DNA of 64,000 nt, from positions 372,001 to 436,000 of the forward strand of contig CAVWLB010000001.1 in assembly GCA_963755695.1 (NCBI GenBank). Direction: 5' to 3'. The translations under genes were made by a program, and so were the position numbers. The notes below the pieces were generated by a model that saw nothing but the letters and a program-made list of their open reading frames with translations, was not told the DNA's origin and did not search any database. This document shows, in pieces, positions 44,483 through 55,079 of this stretch (position 1 is its first letter; the number at the start of each line of letters is the position of its first letter). This DNA is from QHWT01 sp963755695 (GTDB lineage Bacteria; Acidobacteriota; Vicinamibacteria; Vicinamibacterales; 2-12-FULL-66-21).

Positions 44483-45618
44483 TCGCGATGACCGAGGGCG
44501 AGATAGACCGCAAGCTGCTCCAGGCTGGCGATGTTGTGGGCCGGTAGAAATTCGTCGACGTGGTCGAGCGCGGCCAGCATGCCACGCGTCAGCGGCTCGT
44601 ACGATGCCATTCCGAGCAGCGGGTTGAGCCAGATCAGGCGGTGACAGTGCCGGCGCAGTCGGGCCATCTCCCGGGCGACCAGCGCGGGGTCGCCGCGGTC
44701 CCAGCCATCCGACACGATCAACACGATCGGTCCGCCGCGCATGACCCGCCGCGCCCAGTGGATGTTGAACATGCGGAGTGATTCGCCGATACGCGTGCCG
44801 CCGCCCCAGTCCTGTACGCTTCGCACCAGCGGAGAGATGCCGTCCCGGCGACGCGCCTGATCGATCTGCGAGGTGATGCGGGTCAGGCGTGTCGCAAAGA
44901 GAAAGCTTTCGGTGCGGGCGGTGCCGCGGGTGAGGCCGCACAGGAACTGCAGCAACATGCGGCTGTATCGTTCCATTGATCCGCTCACGTCGCAGAGCGC
45001 CACGATCGGTCTCGGCTTTTCCATGCGCTCGCGGCGTGGCAGTTCGATCGGCTCTCCCCCGTATTTCAAGCTCGCGCGGGCAATGCGGCGGATATCGATT
45101 GCGCCTGCTGCGCCCCGTCCCCAGCGTCGCGTGCGCCGTGTCCCCAACTGCCAGCCCATCTCCGCCAGCAACGCTTCGGCACGGCGGACCTCATCGTCGC
45201 TCAAGTCCGCGAAATCCTTGGAACGCAACACCTCTGAGTAGCTGTAGGCGCCCGCGGTGAGCCGCGGCGGTTGGTCTTCACCCGATGCCACGTCGTGAAT
45301 CTCCAGACCCACGTCCGATCCCGAGACGCGCTTGGCAACCACACGTGGGCGTTCACCCAGCGAGAAGAGCGGCAGCCCGCCTTCACCAAGTTCGTGGGAT
45401 CGCCAGAAAAGGTTGAACGCGTCGTGAAATGTTCGCAGGTCCTCGCGACGGTGCACGAGCAGCGCGGAGAGCGTCGCGCGCACGTCTGCGCGAGACCGAA
45501 CGCCGACGTACTCGACTGCGGTGAGCGCGTCGAGCATGCGGCCGAGGTGCACGTCCAGTCCGGCGCGACGCAGCAGCCTGCCGAAGAGCAGCAGATTGGG
45601 AACGAGCGCCTGACTCAT
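44443..45618 (-). CDS. coxE: CoxE-type VWA domain protein
   Basis: 391-aa protein with a von Willebrand A domain containing the metal site VALCDVSGSMERYSR and VLIVSDGWDRGDP. It partners with the CoxD ATPase in inserting the bimetallic or sulfurated cofactor of CoxL-type enzymes. N-terminal helical part (LLLFGRLLRRAGLDVHLGRMLDAL) is typical of CoxE. Its start overlaps the coxD stop by 4 nt. Intact. Confidence 0.9.
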   Translation of the reverse strand: MSQALVPNLLLFGRLLRRAGLDVHLGRMLDALTAVEYVGVRSRADVRATLSALLVHRREDLRTFHDAFNLFWRSHELGEGGLPLFSLGERPRVVAKRVSGSDVGLEIHDVASGEDQPPRLTAGAYSYSEVLRSKDFADLSDDEVRRAEALLAEMGWQLGTRRTRRWGRGAAGAIDIRRIARASLKYGGEPIELPRRERMEKPRPIVALCDVSGSMERYSRMLLQFLCGLTRGTARTESFLFATRLTRITSQIDQARRRDGISPLVRSVQDWGGGTRIGESLRMFNIHWARRVMRGGPIVLIVSDGWDRGDPALVAREMARLRRHCHRLIWLNPLLGMASYEPLTRGMLAALDHVDEFLPAHNIASLEQLAVYLALGHREWKSTGHTRSTAR

Positions 45619-46553
45619 GCCGTCGTTCCCGCCGACGAAGTGCCGCGCATCAGCGCACGGGCAAGCAGCGCCTGCAGGCGCTCGCCGCGGACCGCCTGAA
45701 TGTCTTCCTGATTCTTCAGCAGGATGCCGAGCGTTTGCTCGATCGTGTCCGCGTCAATCGTCTCGCGAGCGAGCGCCACGAGCGCGGCCGCCCAGTCGAG
45801 GGTCTCCGAGACTCCGGAGGCCTTGTACAGCTCGACCTGCCGCAGCTCCTGCACGAACGCGGTCACCTGCTCGGCCAGCCGCGCCGATACGCCAGGGACC
45901 TTTGCTGAGACGATGCGTAACTCCTTGTCGAAATCGGGGTACTCGATCCAGCAGTAGACGCAGCGGCGCTTCAGCGCGTCGTGCACGTCACGGGTGCGGT
46001 TCGAAGTGATCACCACGACGGGTGGCTCGACCGCGCGGATCGTGCCCAGCTCGGGGATGGTCACCTGAAAGTCCGATAGCAGCTCGAGGAGATAGCCTTC
46101 GAATTCCTCGTCAGCCCGATCGATTTCGTCGATCAGCAGGACCGGGGGACGTCCGCCGATCGGCTCGAGCGCCTGAAGCAACGGGCGCTTGATGAGGAAC
46201 TGCTCGGTGAAGAGATGTCTGGCGGCCCCGGCGCGATCGAGCTCGTGCGCGGCTTCGAGCAGGCGGATCTCGAGCAGCTGCCGCGAGTAGTTCCACTCAT
46301 AAACCGCGTGGCTGATGTCGAGCCCTTCGTAACACTGAAGACGAATCAGACCGGTATCGAGCGCGACGGCGAGCGTCTTGGCCACCTCGGTCTTCCCGAC
46401 CCCCGGCTCGCCTTCGAGAAAGAGCGGGCGCCTCAGACGAAGCGCAAGAAATATCGATACGGCGAGGCCGCGATCGGCGACGTATTGTCGCGCGCCGAGC
46501 GCCTGTTGCAGCTCGTCGACCGATCGCGGAATCGGCAGGATCTCAGTGGACAC
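45615..46553 (-). CDS. coxD: CoxD-type MoxR-family AAA+ ATPase
   Basis: 312-aa MoxR ATPase with Walker A GEPGVGKTEVAKTLA, Walker B VLLIDEIDRADEEF, sensor 1 VVITSNRTRDVHDALKRRC and arginine-finger region. In CO dehydrogenase systems CoxD drives maturation of the active-site cluster together with CoxE. 12 bp after coxM. Intact. Confidence 0.92.
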   Translation of the reverse strand: MSTEILPIPRSVDELQQALGARQYVADRGLAVSIFLALRLRRPLFLEGEPGVGKTEVAKTLAVALDTGLIRLQCYEGLDISHAVYEWNYSRQLLEIRLLEAAHELDRAGAARHLFTEQFLIKRPLLQALEPIGGRPPVLLIDEIDRADEEFEGYLLELLSDFQVTIPELGTIRAVEPPVVVITSNRTRDVHDALKRRCVYCWIEYPDFDKELRIVSAKVPGVSARLAEQVTAFVQELRQVELYKASGVSETLDWAAALVALARETIDADTIEQTLGILLKNQEDIQAVRGERLQALLARALMRGTSSAGTTA

Positions 46554-46565
46554 GCGGGTTTGCCG

Positions 46566-47438
46566 TCACCGGCCGGCCGCGCGGGCCGCCGCGGCAACGA
46601 TTGCTCGCTTGACGTAGACCGGTGCAACCGCGGTCCTGTATTCGGCCGATGCGAAGATGTCGCCGCTCACCTCGCCGTCGAGATCGGCGGCGACCGCTTC
46701 TGCCGCCTTCGCTATGTCGGATTCGGACGGCGCCTGGCCGTCGAGCGCGCGCTCGACCGACGGCACGCGGCGCCCGTGCGAAACGAGACCGCCGATCGCC
46801 ACGCTGACCTTCGAATATTTACCGCCGTCGAGCGTCATTGCCGCGGCGACGCCGATGACAGCGTAGCGCGATGCGGGGTTCGAGAACTTCACGTAGGCGG
46901 ATCCGCGTCCCTTTTCTGCCACCGGTACCTCAACCGACGTGATGATCTCGTTCTCGTCGAGCGCGGTCATCATCAACCCGGTGAAGAACCGTGCCGCTTC
47001 AATCGTTCGCTGGCCTTTCGGGCCGGCCGCTACGATCCGGGCGTCGAGCGCAACCAGGACGGTTGGAAGATCCGACGCGGGATCGGCGTGCGCGATGTTG
47101 CCACCGATGGTGCCGCGATTGCGGACCGCCGGATCACCGACGAGCGCGGCCGCCTCGGGCAGTGCCGCCGCCGCGCGGCGGAGGTCCGCCGAGGCAGCGA
47201 TCTCGGCGTGCGTCGTCAGCGCGCCAATCCGGGCGGTGTGGCCGCCGATCGTCACGCCGCGAAGCTCGCTGACGCGCCCGATGTCGACGACCGCGGGCGG
47301 CGAAGCAATCCGCAGCTTCATCAACGGAATCAGACTGTGGCCGCCGGCCAGCAGCTTCGCGCCTGGGTGGTCGCCCAGCAACTTTTGCGCGTCAGCCAGC
47401 GAACGGGCGCGGTAGTACTCGAAATCCACCGCGTACAT
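46566..47438 (-). CDS. coxM: FAD-binding medium subunit of a CODH/xanthine-dehydrogenase-type enzyme
   Basis: 290 aa: MYAVDFEYYRARSLADAQKLL then the FAD contacts AGGHSLIPLMKLR and TIGGNIAHADPASDLPTVLVAL, the signature of CoxM/CutM flavoprotein subunits. It passes electrons from the iron-sulfur subunit to the acceptor. 1 bp from the large-subunit stop. Intact. Confidence 0.93.
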   Translation of the reverse strand: MYAVDFEYYRARSLADAQKLLGDHPGAKLLAGGHSLIPLMKLRIASPPAVVDIGRVSELRGVTIGGHTARIGALTTHAEIAASADLRRAAAALPEAAALVGDPAVRNRGTIGGNIAHADPASDLPTVLVALDARIVAAGPKGQRTIEAARFFTGLMMTALDENEIITSVEVPVAEKGRGSAYVKFSNPASRYAVIGVAAAMTLDGGKYSKVSVAIGGLVSHGRRVPSVERALDGQAPSESDIAKAAEAVAADLDGEVSGDIFASAEYRTAVAPVYVKRAIVAAAARAAGR

Positions 47439-47439
47439 G

Positions 47440-49874
47440 TCAGGCTCCTTTCCGCGGATTTTGGTCAGCTGCGGCTCTGCTGCGAGCTCCGGCCCGGTCG
47501 CTCGCGGGAGCTTCCGTGCCTCCTTTTCCCGCGTCGTGGATCGCGCGCCATACCCGCTCGGGCGTCAGCGGCATTCGCACCGACTGCACCTTGAATGGTT
47601 CGAGCGCGTCGAGCACGGCGTTGTAGACCGTACAGGTCGAGGCGATGGTGCCTGCCTCGCCGATACCTTTGACGCCGAGTGGATGGTGAGGGGAATAAGT
47701 GACCGTCGAGAGCACTTCGATCTCCGGCAGCACATCGGCCCGAGGGATGGCATAGTCGGCGAGCGACCCGGTCAACAACTGTCCGGTGTCGTCGTAAACC
47801 GCCTCTTCCCACAACGCCTGGCCGATTCCCTGCACGACGCCGCCGTGTACTTGCCCCTCGACGATCACCGGATTGATCTGCGGCCCGCAATCGTCGACGG
47901 CGACATAGCGCTTCAGCGTGACGTGCCCCGTCTCCGGATCGACCTCGACGACGGCGACGTGTGCGCCAAAGGGGAACGTGAAGTTTGGCGGATCGTAGAA
48001 CGAGGTGGCTTCCAGACCAGCCTCCATGCCCTGCGGGAGGTTCCACGCCACGTTGGCCATCAACGCGATGTCCTGGATGGTCTTGTGCCGATCCGGCACG
48101 CCGCGCACGAAGAAGCGTCCGGCCGAATAATCGATGTCCTCCACGGCGGCTTCGAGCAGGTGGCTGGCGAGGAGCTTGGCCTTCTCCTTGATCTTGCGGG
48201 TTGCAACCGCGAGCGCGGCGCCGCCGACGGCGGTGGTGCGGCTGCCATATGTGCCCCATCCCATCGGCGTGGCATCCGTGTCGCCGTGAATCACCTTCAC
48301 ATCCGATACCGCGACCCCGAGCTCGTCGGCGACGATCTGCGCGAACGTGGTTTCTTCTCCCTGGCCGTGCGGAGAAGCGCCGATGAACACGTTCACCTTG
48401 CCACTCGGATGGAAGCGGACGATCGCGCTCTCCCAGAGTCCGCCCTGGAAGCCGACTGCCCCTGCCACCTGCGATGGACCAAGGCCGCAGATCTCGACAT
48501 AGCACGACACGCTGATCCCGAGATACCGCCCCTCTTTCCGCGCCGCCGCTTGTTCGGCTCGCAACCCGTCGTAGCCGACGTGCTGAAGGACCTTGGCGAG
48601 GGCGCCTTCGTAATTGCCGCTGTCGTACTTCAGTCCGGTGACGACATCGTGACCATCCTGGAATGGCGGAATCAGGTTGCGTCGCCTGACTTCTACCGGA
48701 TCCACGCCGATCTCGTCTCCAAGGCGATCCATCATGCGTTCGAGGATGAACGTCGCTTCCGGCCGTCCCGCGCCGCGGTACGCCTCGACCGGCGTGGTGT
48801 TCGTGTAGACGCCGTAGACGTCTTCCTTTACCGCAGGAATCTGGTACGGTCCCGACAGCATCAGGCCGTGCAGGATCGTTGGAATGCCAGGCGCCGCGGT
48901 CGACAGGTAGGCGCCCATGCCCGCCCACACGGAGCAGCGTAATCCCGTAACGCGACCTTCCCGCGTTGCCGCGAGCTCGATCTCCTGCAGATGGTCGCGG
49001 CCGTGCGTCGTCGACTGATAATTCTCGGTTCGGGTTTCGGTCCATTTGACCGGACGTCCGAGCTTCATCGAGCAGAAGATGGTGATGAAGTCACCGGGAA
49101 TCTGCGCGATCTTGCTGCCGAAGCCGCCGCCGACCTCCGGCGCGATCACGCGCAGCCGATCTTCCGGGATCCCGGTTACCAGTGAGGCCACGAACCGGAC
49201 GATGTGCGGATTCTGGGTCGTGTTCCAGAGCGTCAGTTCGCCGGTGGCCGGGACGAACTGTGCGACGGCACCGCGCGGCTCCATTGCCGTCGGGATCAGC
49301 CGTTGCTGGCAGATGCGCTCGCGGACGACGACTTCAGCGGATTTGAATGCCGCCTCCACGTCGCCGCCGGCCACCGTCCAGTGGAACGCGACGTTGTCCG
49401 GCGCTTCAGTGTGAAGCGTTGGCGCTCCGGATTGCGCCGCCTTCCGTGGTTCTACGACGGCGTCCAGCGTCTCGAACTCCACATCGATCAGCTCGAGCGC
49501 GTCGTACGCCTGGTATATGGAGTCGGCCACCACGACGGCAACCGGATCCCCGACGTAGCGGACGACCTCTCTGGCCAGGGGATGATACGGAGTGGTCTTG
49601 AGGTTCGAGCCAGGCAAGAGCCAACAGCAGGGAATCGGCTGGAGAATGCCGTCCGTGTCGGCCGCGGTGTACACGGCCAGCACACCTGGCGCCGTTTTGG
49701 CGCGCGTAGTGTCGATGCGCATGATGCGTGCGTGTGCGTGCGGGCTGCGGAGGATGGCCGCGTGTACCAGGCCCGGCAGCACGATGTCGTCGGTGTAACG
49801 GGCGGTCCCGGTGAGCAACCGGGGATCCTCACGGCGGCGGATGCCGGAACCAAAAACGCGGCCTGCTTCGATCG

Positions 49875-49878
<4 letters not shown>
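47440..49878 (-). CDS. coxL: Molybdopterin-binding large subunit, form II carbon monoxide dehydrogenase type
   Basis: 812-aa catalytic subunit of a molybdenum hydroxylase. It has GSGIRRREDPRLLTGTARY, VGGGFGSKIAQIPGDF, the active-site loop AYRGAGRPEATF near residue 364, and GTYGSRTTAVGGAA. The loop is the form II / putative CODH type; genuine aerobic CO dehydrogenases (form I) have AYxCSFR here. CO may therefore not be the main substrate. The ATG at 49878 overlaps the small-subunit stop by 4 nt. Intact and encoded with every accessory gene except coxF-like ones. Confidence 0.93.
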
Positions 49879-50351
<473 letters not shown>

Positions 50352-50480
50352 GGACCGCCTCCGGATGACAGGTTTCGGTGATGAAAGCACTGCCGGAAAG
50401 CGCATCTTAGTGAGCCGCCGCAGGCGGAGTCAATTCGGTGGCGGGTGCCGATGCCCGACTGGTGCCCCGTCGATAAGTGA

Positions 50481-50494
50481 TGTACAATGGTACA
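50481..50494 (+). promoter_or_regulatory. Palindromic operator overlapping the antitoxin promoter
   Basis: TGTACAATGGTACA has 5-bp palindromic arms (TGTAC/GTACA) and contains TACAAT, a good -10 hexamer. This fits an autoregulatory site for the antitoxin. Transcription from this -10 would begin about 50495, right at the second in-frame ATG, so the mRNA may be leaderless. Confidence 0.45.
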
Positions 50495-50495
50495 C

Positions 50496-50738
50496 ATGAA
50501 GAAATACACCGCGAGCCGGGTGCGCGAGCGGTTGTGCGATGCGCTCGATCAGGCGGAGCGCGGAGAGGCGGTGCTGATCGAGCGGCGTGGAGTCATCTAT
50601 CGGCTGAGCGTCGAAAAACCCCGCCGACCGCGGCGTGCCGCATCGCCGCGCATCGAGGTCCTCGACACGGCGATTGAAGCCGGCGAGTGGACGTGGGACT
50701 GGCCGAAGGGCGAGCTGCGGGTCCGGGGACGCCGGTGA
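50496..50738 (+). CDS. Type II antitoxin, Phd/YefM-like
   Basis: 80 aa from the ATG at 50496 (an ATG at 50487 adds three residues but lies in the operator palindrome). MKKYTASRVRERLCDALDQAERGEAVLIERRGVIYRLSV matches the DNA-binding N-terminal half of Phd/YefM antitoxins, followed by a variable toxin-binding tail. It overlaps the PIN-domain gene start (GTGA). Function as cognate antitoxin is inferred from that overlap. Confidence 0.8.
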   Translation: MKKYTASRVRERLCDALDQAERGEAVLIERRGVIYRLSVEKPRRPRRAASPRIEVLDTAIEAGEWTWDWPKGELRVRGRR

Positions 50739-51097
50739 TCCTGCTCGATACCAACGCGCTGATCTGGATCGATCGGAACCATCCGCGAGCCCGCAAGCTG
50801 GCGCGAGCGACCCGACTCCTCGTCTCCCCGGCGACCCTGCTCGAGCTGCAGTTGCTGCAGGAGATCGGCCGGATTCGCCTTCGCTCCGGTCTTGGCGCCA
50901 TCGTCGAGGCCGATGAATGGGAGATCGACGAGCCCCCGGCAATCGACTGGTTCGAGCGCGCCGCGGAGGAGGCCTGGACGCGCGATCCCTTCGACCGGCT
51001 GATCGTCGCGCATGCCCGCCTCCGCGGCTACCGTTTGGCCACCGGCGACAAAGCGGTTCTCGATCAGCTGCGCCCGTCGGAACGCGTCGAGCTGTAA
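50735..51097 (+). CDS. PIN-domain toxin, VapC-like
   Basis: 120-aa ribonuclease of the PIN family from a GTG start. The four acidic positions are visible: D in MILLDTNALIWID, E in PATLLELQLLQE, D in DPFDRLIVAHARL and D in LATGDKAV. It pairs with the overlapping Phd-like antitoxin and would cleave RNA when freed. Intact. Confidence 0.87.
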   Translation: MILLDTNALIWIDRNHPRARKLARATRLLVSPATLLELQLLQEIGRIRLRSGLGAIVEADEWEIDEPPAIDWFERAAEEAWTRDPFDRLIVAHARLRGYRLATGDKAVLDQLRPSERVEL

Positions 51098-51164
51098 TCG
51101 TCCTGCGCTCCTGCCGCCTTCAGCTCTGGTTGCTCCTGTAGACAAGCAAAAGTTTGCCGGCGCC

Positions 51165-52587
51165 TCAACGCTGCGGAAGCCGCACCACAGGAAAGTAGTC
51201 ACCCGCGGGCGTGCGGTTCCACCACCGCCCGGTGGCCTTGCGCTCGGCCGGCGTGGTGAAGGTGTAACGGTACATGCGGGCGCGAACCCATCGCGGCGGA
51301 CGATCCGGGAATGGGTTGCCGGCCAGCAAGCCGAGGACTTCCTTGTCCCCTTCCAAGAGCTTGAGCATCAATCCCGAGAACCAGGGCTCGTCCTGAGCGC
51401 TGCCCATCGCGGCAAACCACATCAGCCAGTCCAGTCGCAGGTGATACGGCGCGATCTGTGATGGCCGCCTCCCGGGATCCCCCGGCTTGCCCTTGAACTG
51501 ATACTCGCGCCACACGGTCTTCTCGTCGACCTCTTCGTCGGCGGTTCCCTCGATCGCAATCTCGTACCGCTCCCGGGTGACGCTGCCGAACGCGCCATAG
51601 GTATTCACGATGTGCAGCGGATTGAACGACATGTTCATCGCCTGGTTGGGCGACAGCATGTTGAGCGTCGGCGCGACGCTCAGCACCGCGACGATGACCG
51701 CAAGCACCGAGACCGCGATTCGCTGCACCGACGGCATCGGCTGCAGCGTGGGTCCCGAGACCGGGATCCATGACAGGAACCGGTTGTCGAGGGTCGCGAA
51801 TGCCAGCACGATCGTCAGCCAGTTCAGCCACGACAGATTGCCGCTGACGATCAGGGTCAGCTGGAACACGATCGTGATCAGCCCGGCAATCCCGGCGAAG
51901 GGCTGCGGCAGGAAATAGCCGAAGGGAACGATCAGCTCGACGAAATGATTGAAGGCCACTCCGCCGTGCAGGGCCGGGCGCGGCAGCCAGTGAAAGTACC
52001 AGCTGAGCGCGTTGGGGATCGGCTGGGTCTCGAAGTAGTAATCAAGGCACGTCAGATCGCGCCAGCACTGATCGCCGCGGAGCTTGATCAGGCCGGCACC
52101 GAACATGAGCCGGAACAGCGTCCACCGGTAGATCCAGTTGAGAATGGTCGGGGGCATCGTCTTTGATGCGCCGGCAACGATCGTGAAGAAAGCCGACCTC
52201 GAGCAGCAGCGATTCCCACCCGAACGAGTAAAACGTCTGGCCGATGTTGACGAAGGAGAGGTACAACAACCAGAGAAGCGCCCACACGCTGGCCGCCGCG
52301 ACCGCGCCACGGCTCTGTGGGAGACCACTCAGCGCGAGGAGCGACAGCACGATTCCGATCCACGCAGCGCCGCGGAAGGTCGCGTCGGTCGGGTGCAGGA
52401 AAAACAGACTTGGCGACGCGCGGAACGGGACCGCTTCGACGAAGCGCGCGACCGGCTGCAGGCCGCGCTCGCCGAGCAGCGGCACGAACTGGTTGACCGC
52501 AACGATGAAACCGATCAGATAGATGAGCGCGAGGCCGCGCTCCAGGAGCAGGCGCGAATACCAGTAGGACGCGAGCTCGTCGTTCAT
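51165..52587 (-). CDS. Lipase maturation factor family membrane protein (one apparent frameshift)
   Basis: About 474 aa, many membrane helices. Start MNDELASYWYSRLLLERGLALIYLIGFIVAV, then the conserved SFGWESLLLEVGF, LNWIYRWTLFRLMFGAGLIKLRGDQCWRDLTCLDYYFETQPIPN and a soluble C-terminal part with EYQFKGKPGDPGRRPSQIAPYHLRLDWLMWFA. These match the lipase maturation factor (LMF1) family, an ER chaperone in animals whose bacterial relatives are uncharacterised. Frame shifts at 52188-52189 where a Phe codon has both T and C (TT T/C before TTC ACG). Confidence 0.85.
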
Positions 52588-52631
52588 CCGTCCAGCACCG
52601 GAAATCCCGTGAGCAGAGTTATAGCAAAGAC

Positions 52632-54050
52632 GTGGCCGCCTTTGACGCGATTGTGATCGGTGCGGGTCCCAACGGGCTGGCGGCGGCCATCGCTCTGGCC
52701 CGAGCGGGCCGATCCGTCGTCGTGTACGAGGCCCAGGACCGGATTGGTGGTGGTTGCCGATCCGAGGCGCTGACCTTGCCGGGATTCGTTCATGACGTCT
52801 GCTCGGCCGTGCATCCGATGGCCGTGGCATCGCCGTTCTTCAAGACCCTTCCGCTCTCGGAACATGGCCTCGAGTGGATTGAGCCGCCGGCGATGCTGGC
52901 GCACCCGTTCGACGGCGGGACACCGGCGGCAATCGCGGAGCGGTCGCTCGCCGACACGGCCGCGAAGCTCGGCCTCGATGAAGGGGCATATCGCCGGTTG
53001 ATTGGATCAGTCGCGAGCGCCTGGCCTTTGATAGACGATGCGGTCCTCGGGCCACCGCGCCTGCCGCGGCATCCCGTTGCCCTCGGGCGATTCGGATTGA
53101 GCGCGATGCAACCGGCTGCTCGTCTCGCCATGCGCAGTTTTCAAGGCGAACGTGCGCGCGCCCTGTTTGCCGGGACGGCGGCCCACGCGATGCTTCCGCT
53201 CGAGGCAATGATGACCGGCGGAGTGGGGCTGGTGCTCCAGGCGATGACTCACACCGCCGGTTGGCCGTTCCCACGCGGCGGATCGCAGCGGCTCGCAGAT
53301 GCCCTGGCTTCCTACCTGCGATCGCTTGGCGGAGAGATCGTGACCAACGCACGAGTGAATGCGATCGAGGAGCTGCCAACCGCGAGGGCAATCCTCTGCG
53401 ATCTGTCGCCGTTTCCATTCCTGCGCGTCGCGGAACGGGTGCTTCCCGATCGTTACAAGAGAAAGCTCGAACAGTTTCGGTACGGCATGGGGGCCTACAA
53501 GGTCGATTGGGCGCTCGACGGACCGATACCCTGGCGCGACCGGGAGGTCGGACGCGCCGGAACCGTTCACGTGGGCGGCACGCTGCAGGAGATCGCCGCC
53601 TCGGAGCGCGACGCCTGGAATGGCCGCGAATCGGACCGTCCCTTCGTGCTGCTCGCGCAGCCCAGCCTGTTCGACGCGACCCGCGCGCCTGATGGCAGCC
53701 ACACGGCGTGGACCTACTGTCACGTCCCGAACGGTTCGACGGCCGAGATGCTGCCGCGGATCGAGCGGCAAATCGAGCGGTTCGCACCCGGCTTTCGCGA
53801 TCGTGTTCTCGCACGACACGTCATGACGCCCGCTGATTTCGAGCGGCGCAATCCGAACCTCGTCGGCGGCGACATCGGCATGGGGGTCATGAACGTGCGA
53901 CAGACCATCGCGCGTCCGACCTTCTCCTGGTACCGGACGCCGAAGCGCGGCTTGTATCTCTGTTCGGCCTCCACGCCGCCTGGCGTCGGCGTACACGGAA
54001 TGTGCGGCTTCTTCGCGGCGCAGTGCGCCCTGAGTGACGTGCTGACGTAG
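52632..54050 (+). CDS. FAD-dependent oxidoreductase of the phytoene-desaturase-like family
   Basis: 472 aa with an N-terminal Rossmann dinucleotide motif VIGAGPNGLAAAIALARAGRSVVVYEA and RIGGGCRSEALTLPGFVHDVCSAVHPM. The substrate part has WPFPRGGSQRLADALASYLRSLGGEIVTNARV, and the tail RGLYLCSASTPPGVGVHGMCG closes the FAD site. This is the pattern of carotenoid/phytoene dehydrogenase-related proteins and of human PYROXD2-like proteins. GTG start. The substrate is unknown; no carotenoid genes lie nearby. Confidence 0.87.
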   Translation: MAAFDAIVIGAGPNGLAAAIALARAGRSVVVYEAQDRIGGGCRSEALTLPGFVHDVCSAVHPMAVASPFFKTLPLSEHGLEWIEPPAMLAHPFDGGTPAAIAERSLADTAAKLGLDEGAYRRLIGSVASAWPLIDDAVLGPPRLPRHPVALGRFGLSAMQPAARLAMRSFQGERARALFAGTAAHAMLPLEAMMTGGVGLVLQAMTHTAGWPFPRGGSQRLADALASYLRSLGGEIVTNARVNAIEELPTARAILCDLSPFPFLRVAERVLPDRYKRKLEQFRYGMGAYKVDWALDGPIPWRDREVGRAGTVHVGGTLQEIAASERDAWNGRESDRPFVLLAQPSLFDATRAPDGSHTAWTYCHVPNGSTAEMLPRIERQIERFAPGFRDRVLARHVMTPADFERRNPNLVGGDIGMGVMNVRQTIARPTFSWYRTPKRGLYLCSASTPPGVGVHGMCGFFAAQCALSDVLT

Positions 54051-54152
54051 GGGCCGCGTCGGGTGCGGGTTCTGGCGCTGTTCTCGTGATTTCGGTGGTT
54101 TTGATGCTTGCCGTGGACCGCTGCGGTTTTTCTGTGGGTATGATCCGCCCAG

Positions 54153-55073
54153 ATGGCGTCTTCGTCCGTCGTCCAGGTCGCGGACATCCGGAAAACCTAT
54201 GGCCGCGCGGTGGCCGTCGACGGCGTGTCGTTCGACGTACGATTGGGTGAAATCTTCGGCCTGATTGGTCCGAACGGCGCCGGCAAGACCACCACGATGG
54301 AATGCGTCGAAGGGCTGCGCGAGCCGGACCGCGGCAGCATCTCGGTCCTTGGGCTCGATCCTGTTCGAGATGCCTATCGACTGCAGAACCGCATCGGCGT
54401 GCAACTCCAGGAAGCGCAGCTGCAGAAGCGCATCAAGGTGAAGGAGGCTGTCGACCTGTGGGCGTCGCTCTACCAACGACCGATCGATGGCGATCGGCTG
54501 CTCGAGCAGCTTGGACTGGCGGAGAAGCGCAACGCATGGTTCATGACGCTTTCCGGCGGCCAGAAGCAGCGCCTGTTCATCGCGCTCGCGCTCATCAACG
54601 ATCCGGAGCTGGTCTTTCTCGATGAGCTCACGACGGGACTCGATCCGCAGGCCCGCCGGGCGATCTGGGAACTCGTCCGCGGCATCCGATCACGCGGCAA
54701 AACCGTGTTCCTGACGACGCATCTGATGGAAGAGGCCGAGCGGCTGTGCGATCGGGTCGCCATTCTCGATCGGGGCTGCATCATCGACATTGGCACACCG
54801 GCCGAGCTGATTGGCCGTCACTGCCCCGAACAGACCGCCATCGTCGGGACCGATGCGCCCGGCGCGGAAGACCGGTTTCGGCGCATCCCGCACGTCGACT
54901 CGGTGACCCGTGAACACCTGACCTTCACCATCCGCGGCCGGGGCAACGAGCTGGTCACCGAGGTGATTCAATGCCTCGCGGAGCACGACATGCGGGTCAT
55001 CGACTTCCGGACCGAGCGTCCGACCCTGGAAGACGTGTTCCTCAAGGTGACGGGTCACTCGGTTCGAGGGTGA
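54153..55073 (+). CDS. ABC transporter ATP-binding protein
   Basis: 306-aa ATPase of the multidrug/antibiotic export (ABC-2) class: Walker A GPNGAGKTTTMECVEG, Q-loop region IGVQLQEAQLQ, signature LSGGQKQRLFIALALI, Walker B PELVFLDELTTGLDP, and the H-loop in TTHLMEEAE. A C-terminal extension (DFRTERPTLEDVFLKVTG) is common in DrrA/CcmA-like exporters. 6 bp from the permease gene. Intact. Confidence 0.94.
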   Translation: MASSSVVQVADIRKTYGRAVAVDGVSFDVRLGEIFGLIGPNGAGKTTTMECVEGLREPDRGSISVLGLDPVRDAYRLQNRIGVQLQEAQLQKRIKVKEAVDLWASLYQRPIDGDRLLEQLGLAEKRNAWFMTLSGGQKQRLFIALALINDPELVFLDELTTGLDPQARRAIWELVRGIRSRGKTVFLTTHLMEEAERLCDRVAILDRGCIIDIGTPAELIGRHCPEQTAIVGTDAPGAEDRFRRIPHVDSVTREHLTFTIRGRGNELVTEVIQCLAEHDMRVIDFRTERPTLEDVFLKVTGHSVRG

Positions 55074-55079
55074 GAACAC

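Noticed and set aside
47437..48942. 501-codon frame antisense to coxL
   Set aside because: Shadow frame of a conserved catalytic subunit; no independent support.
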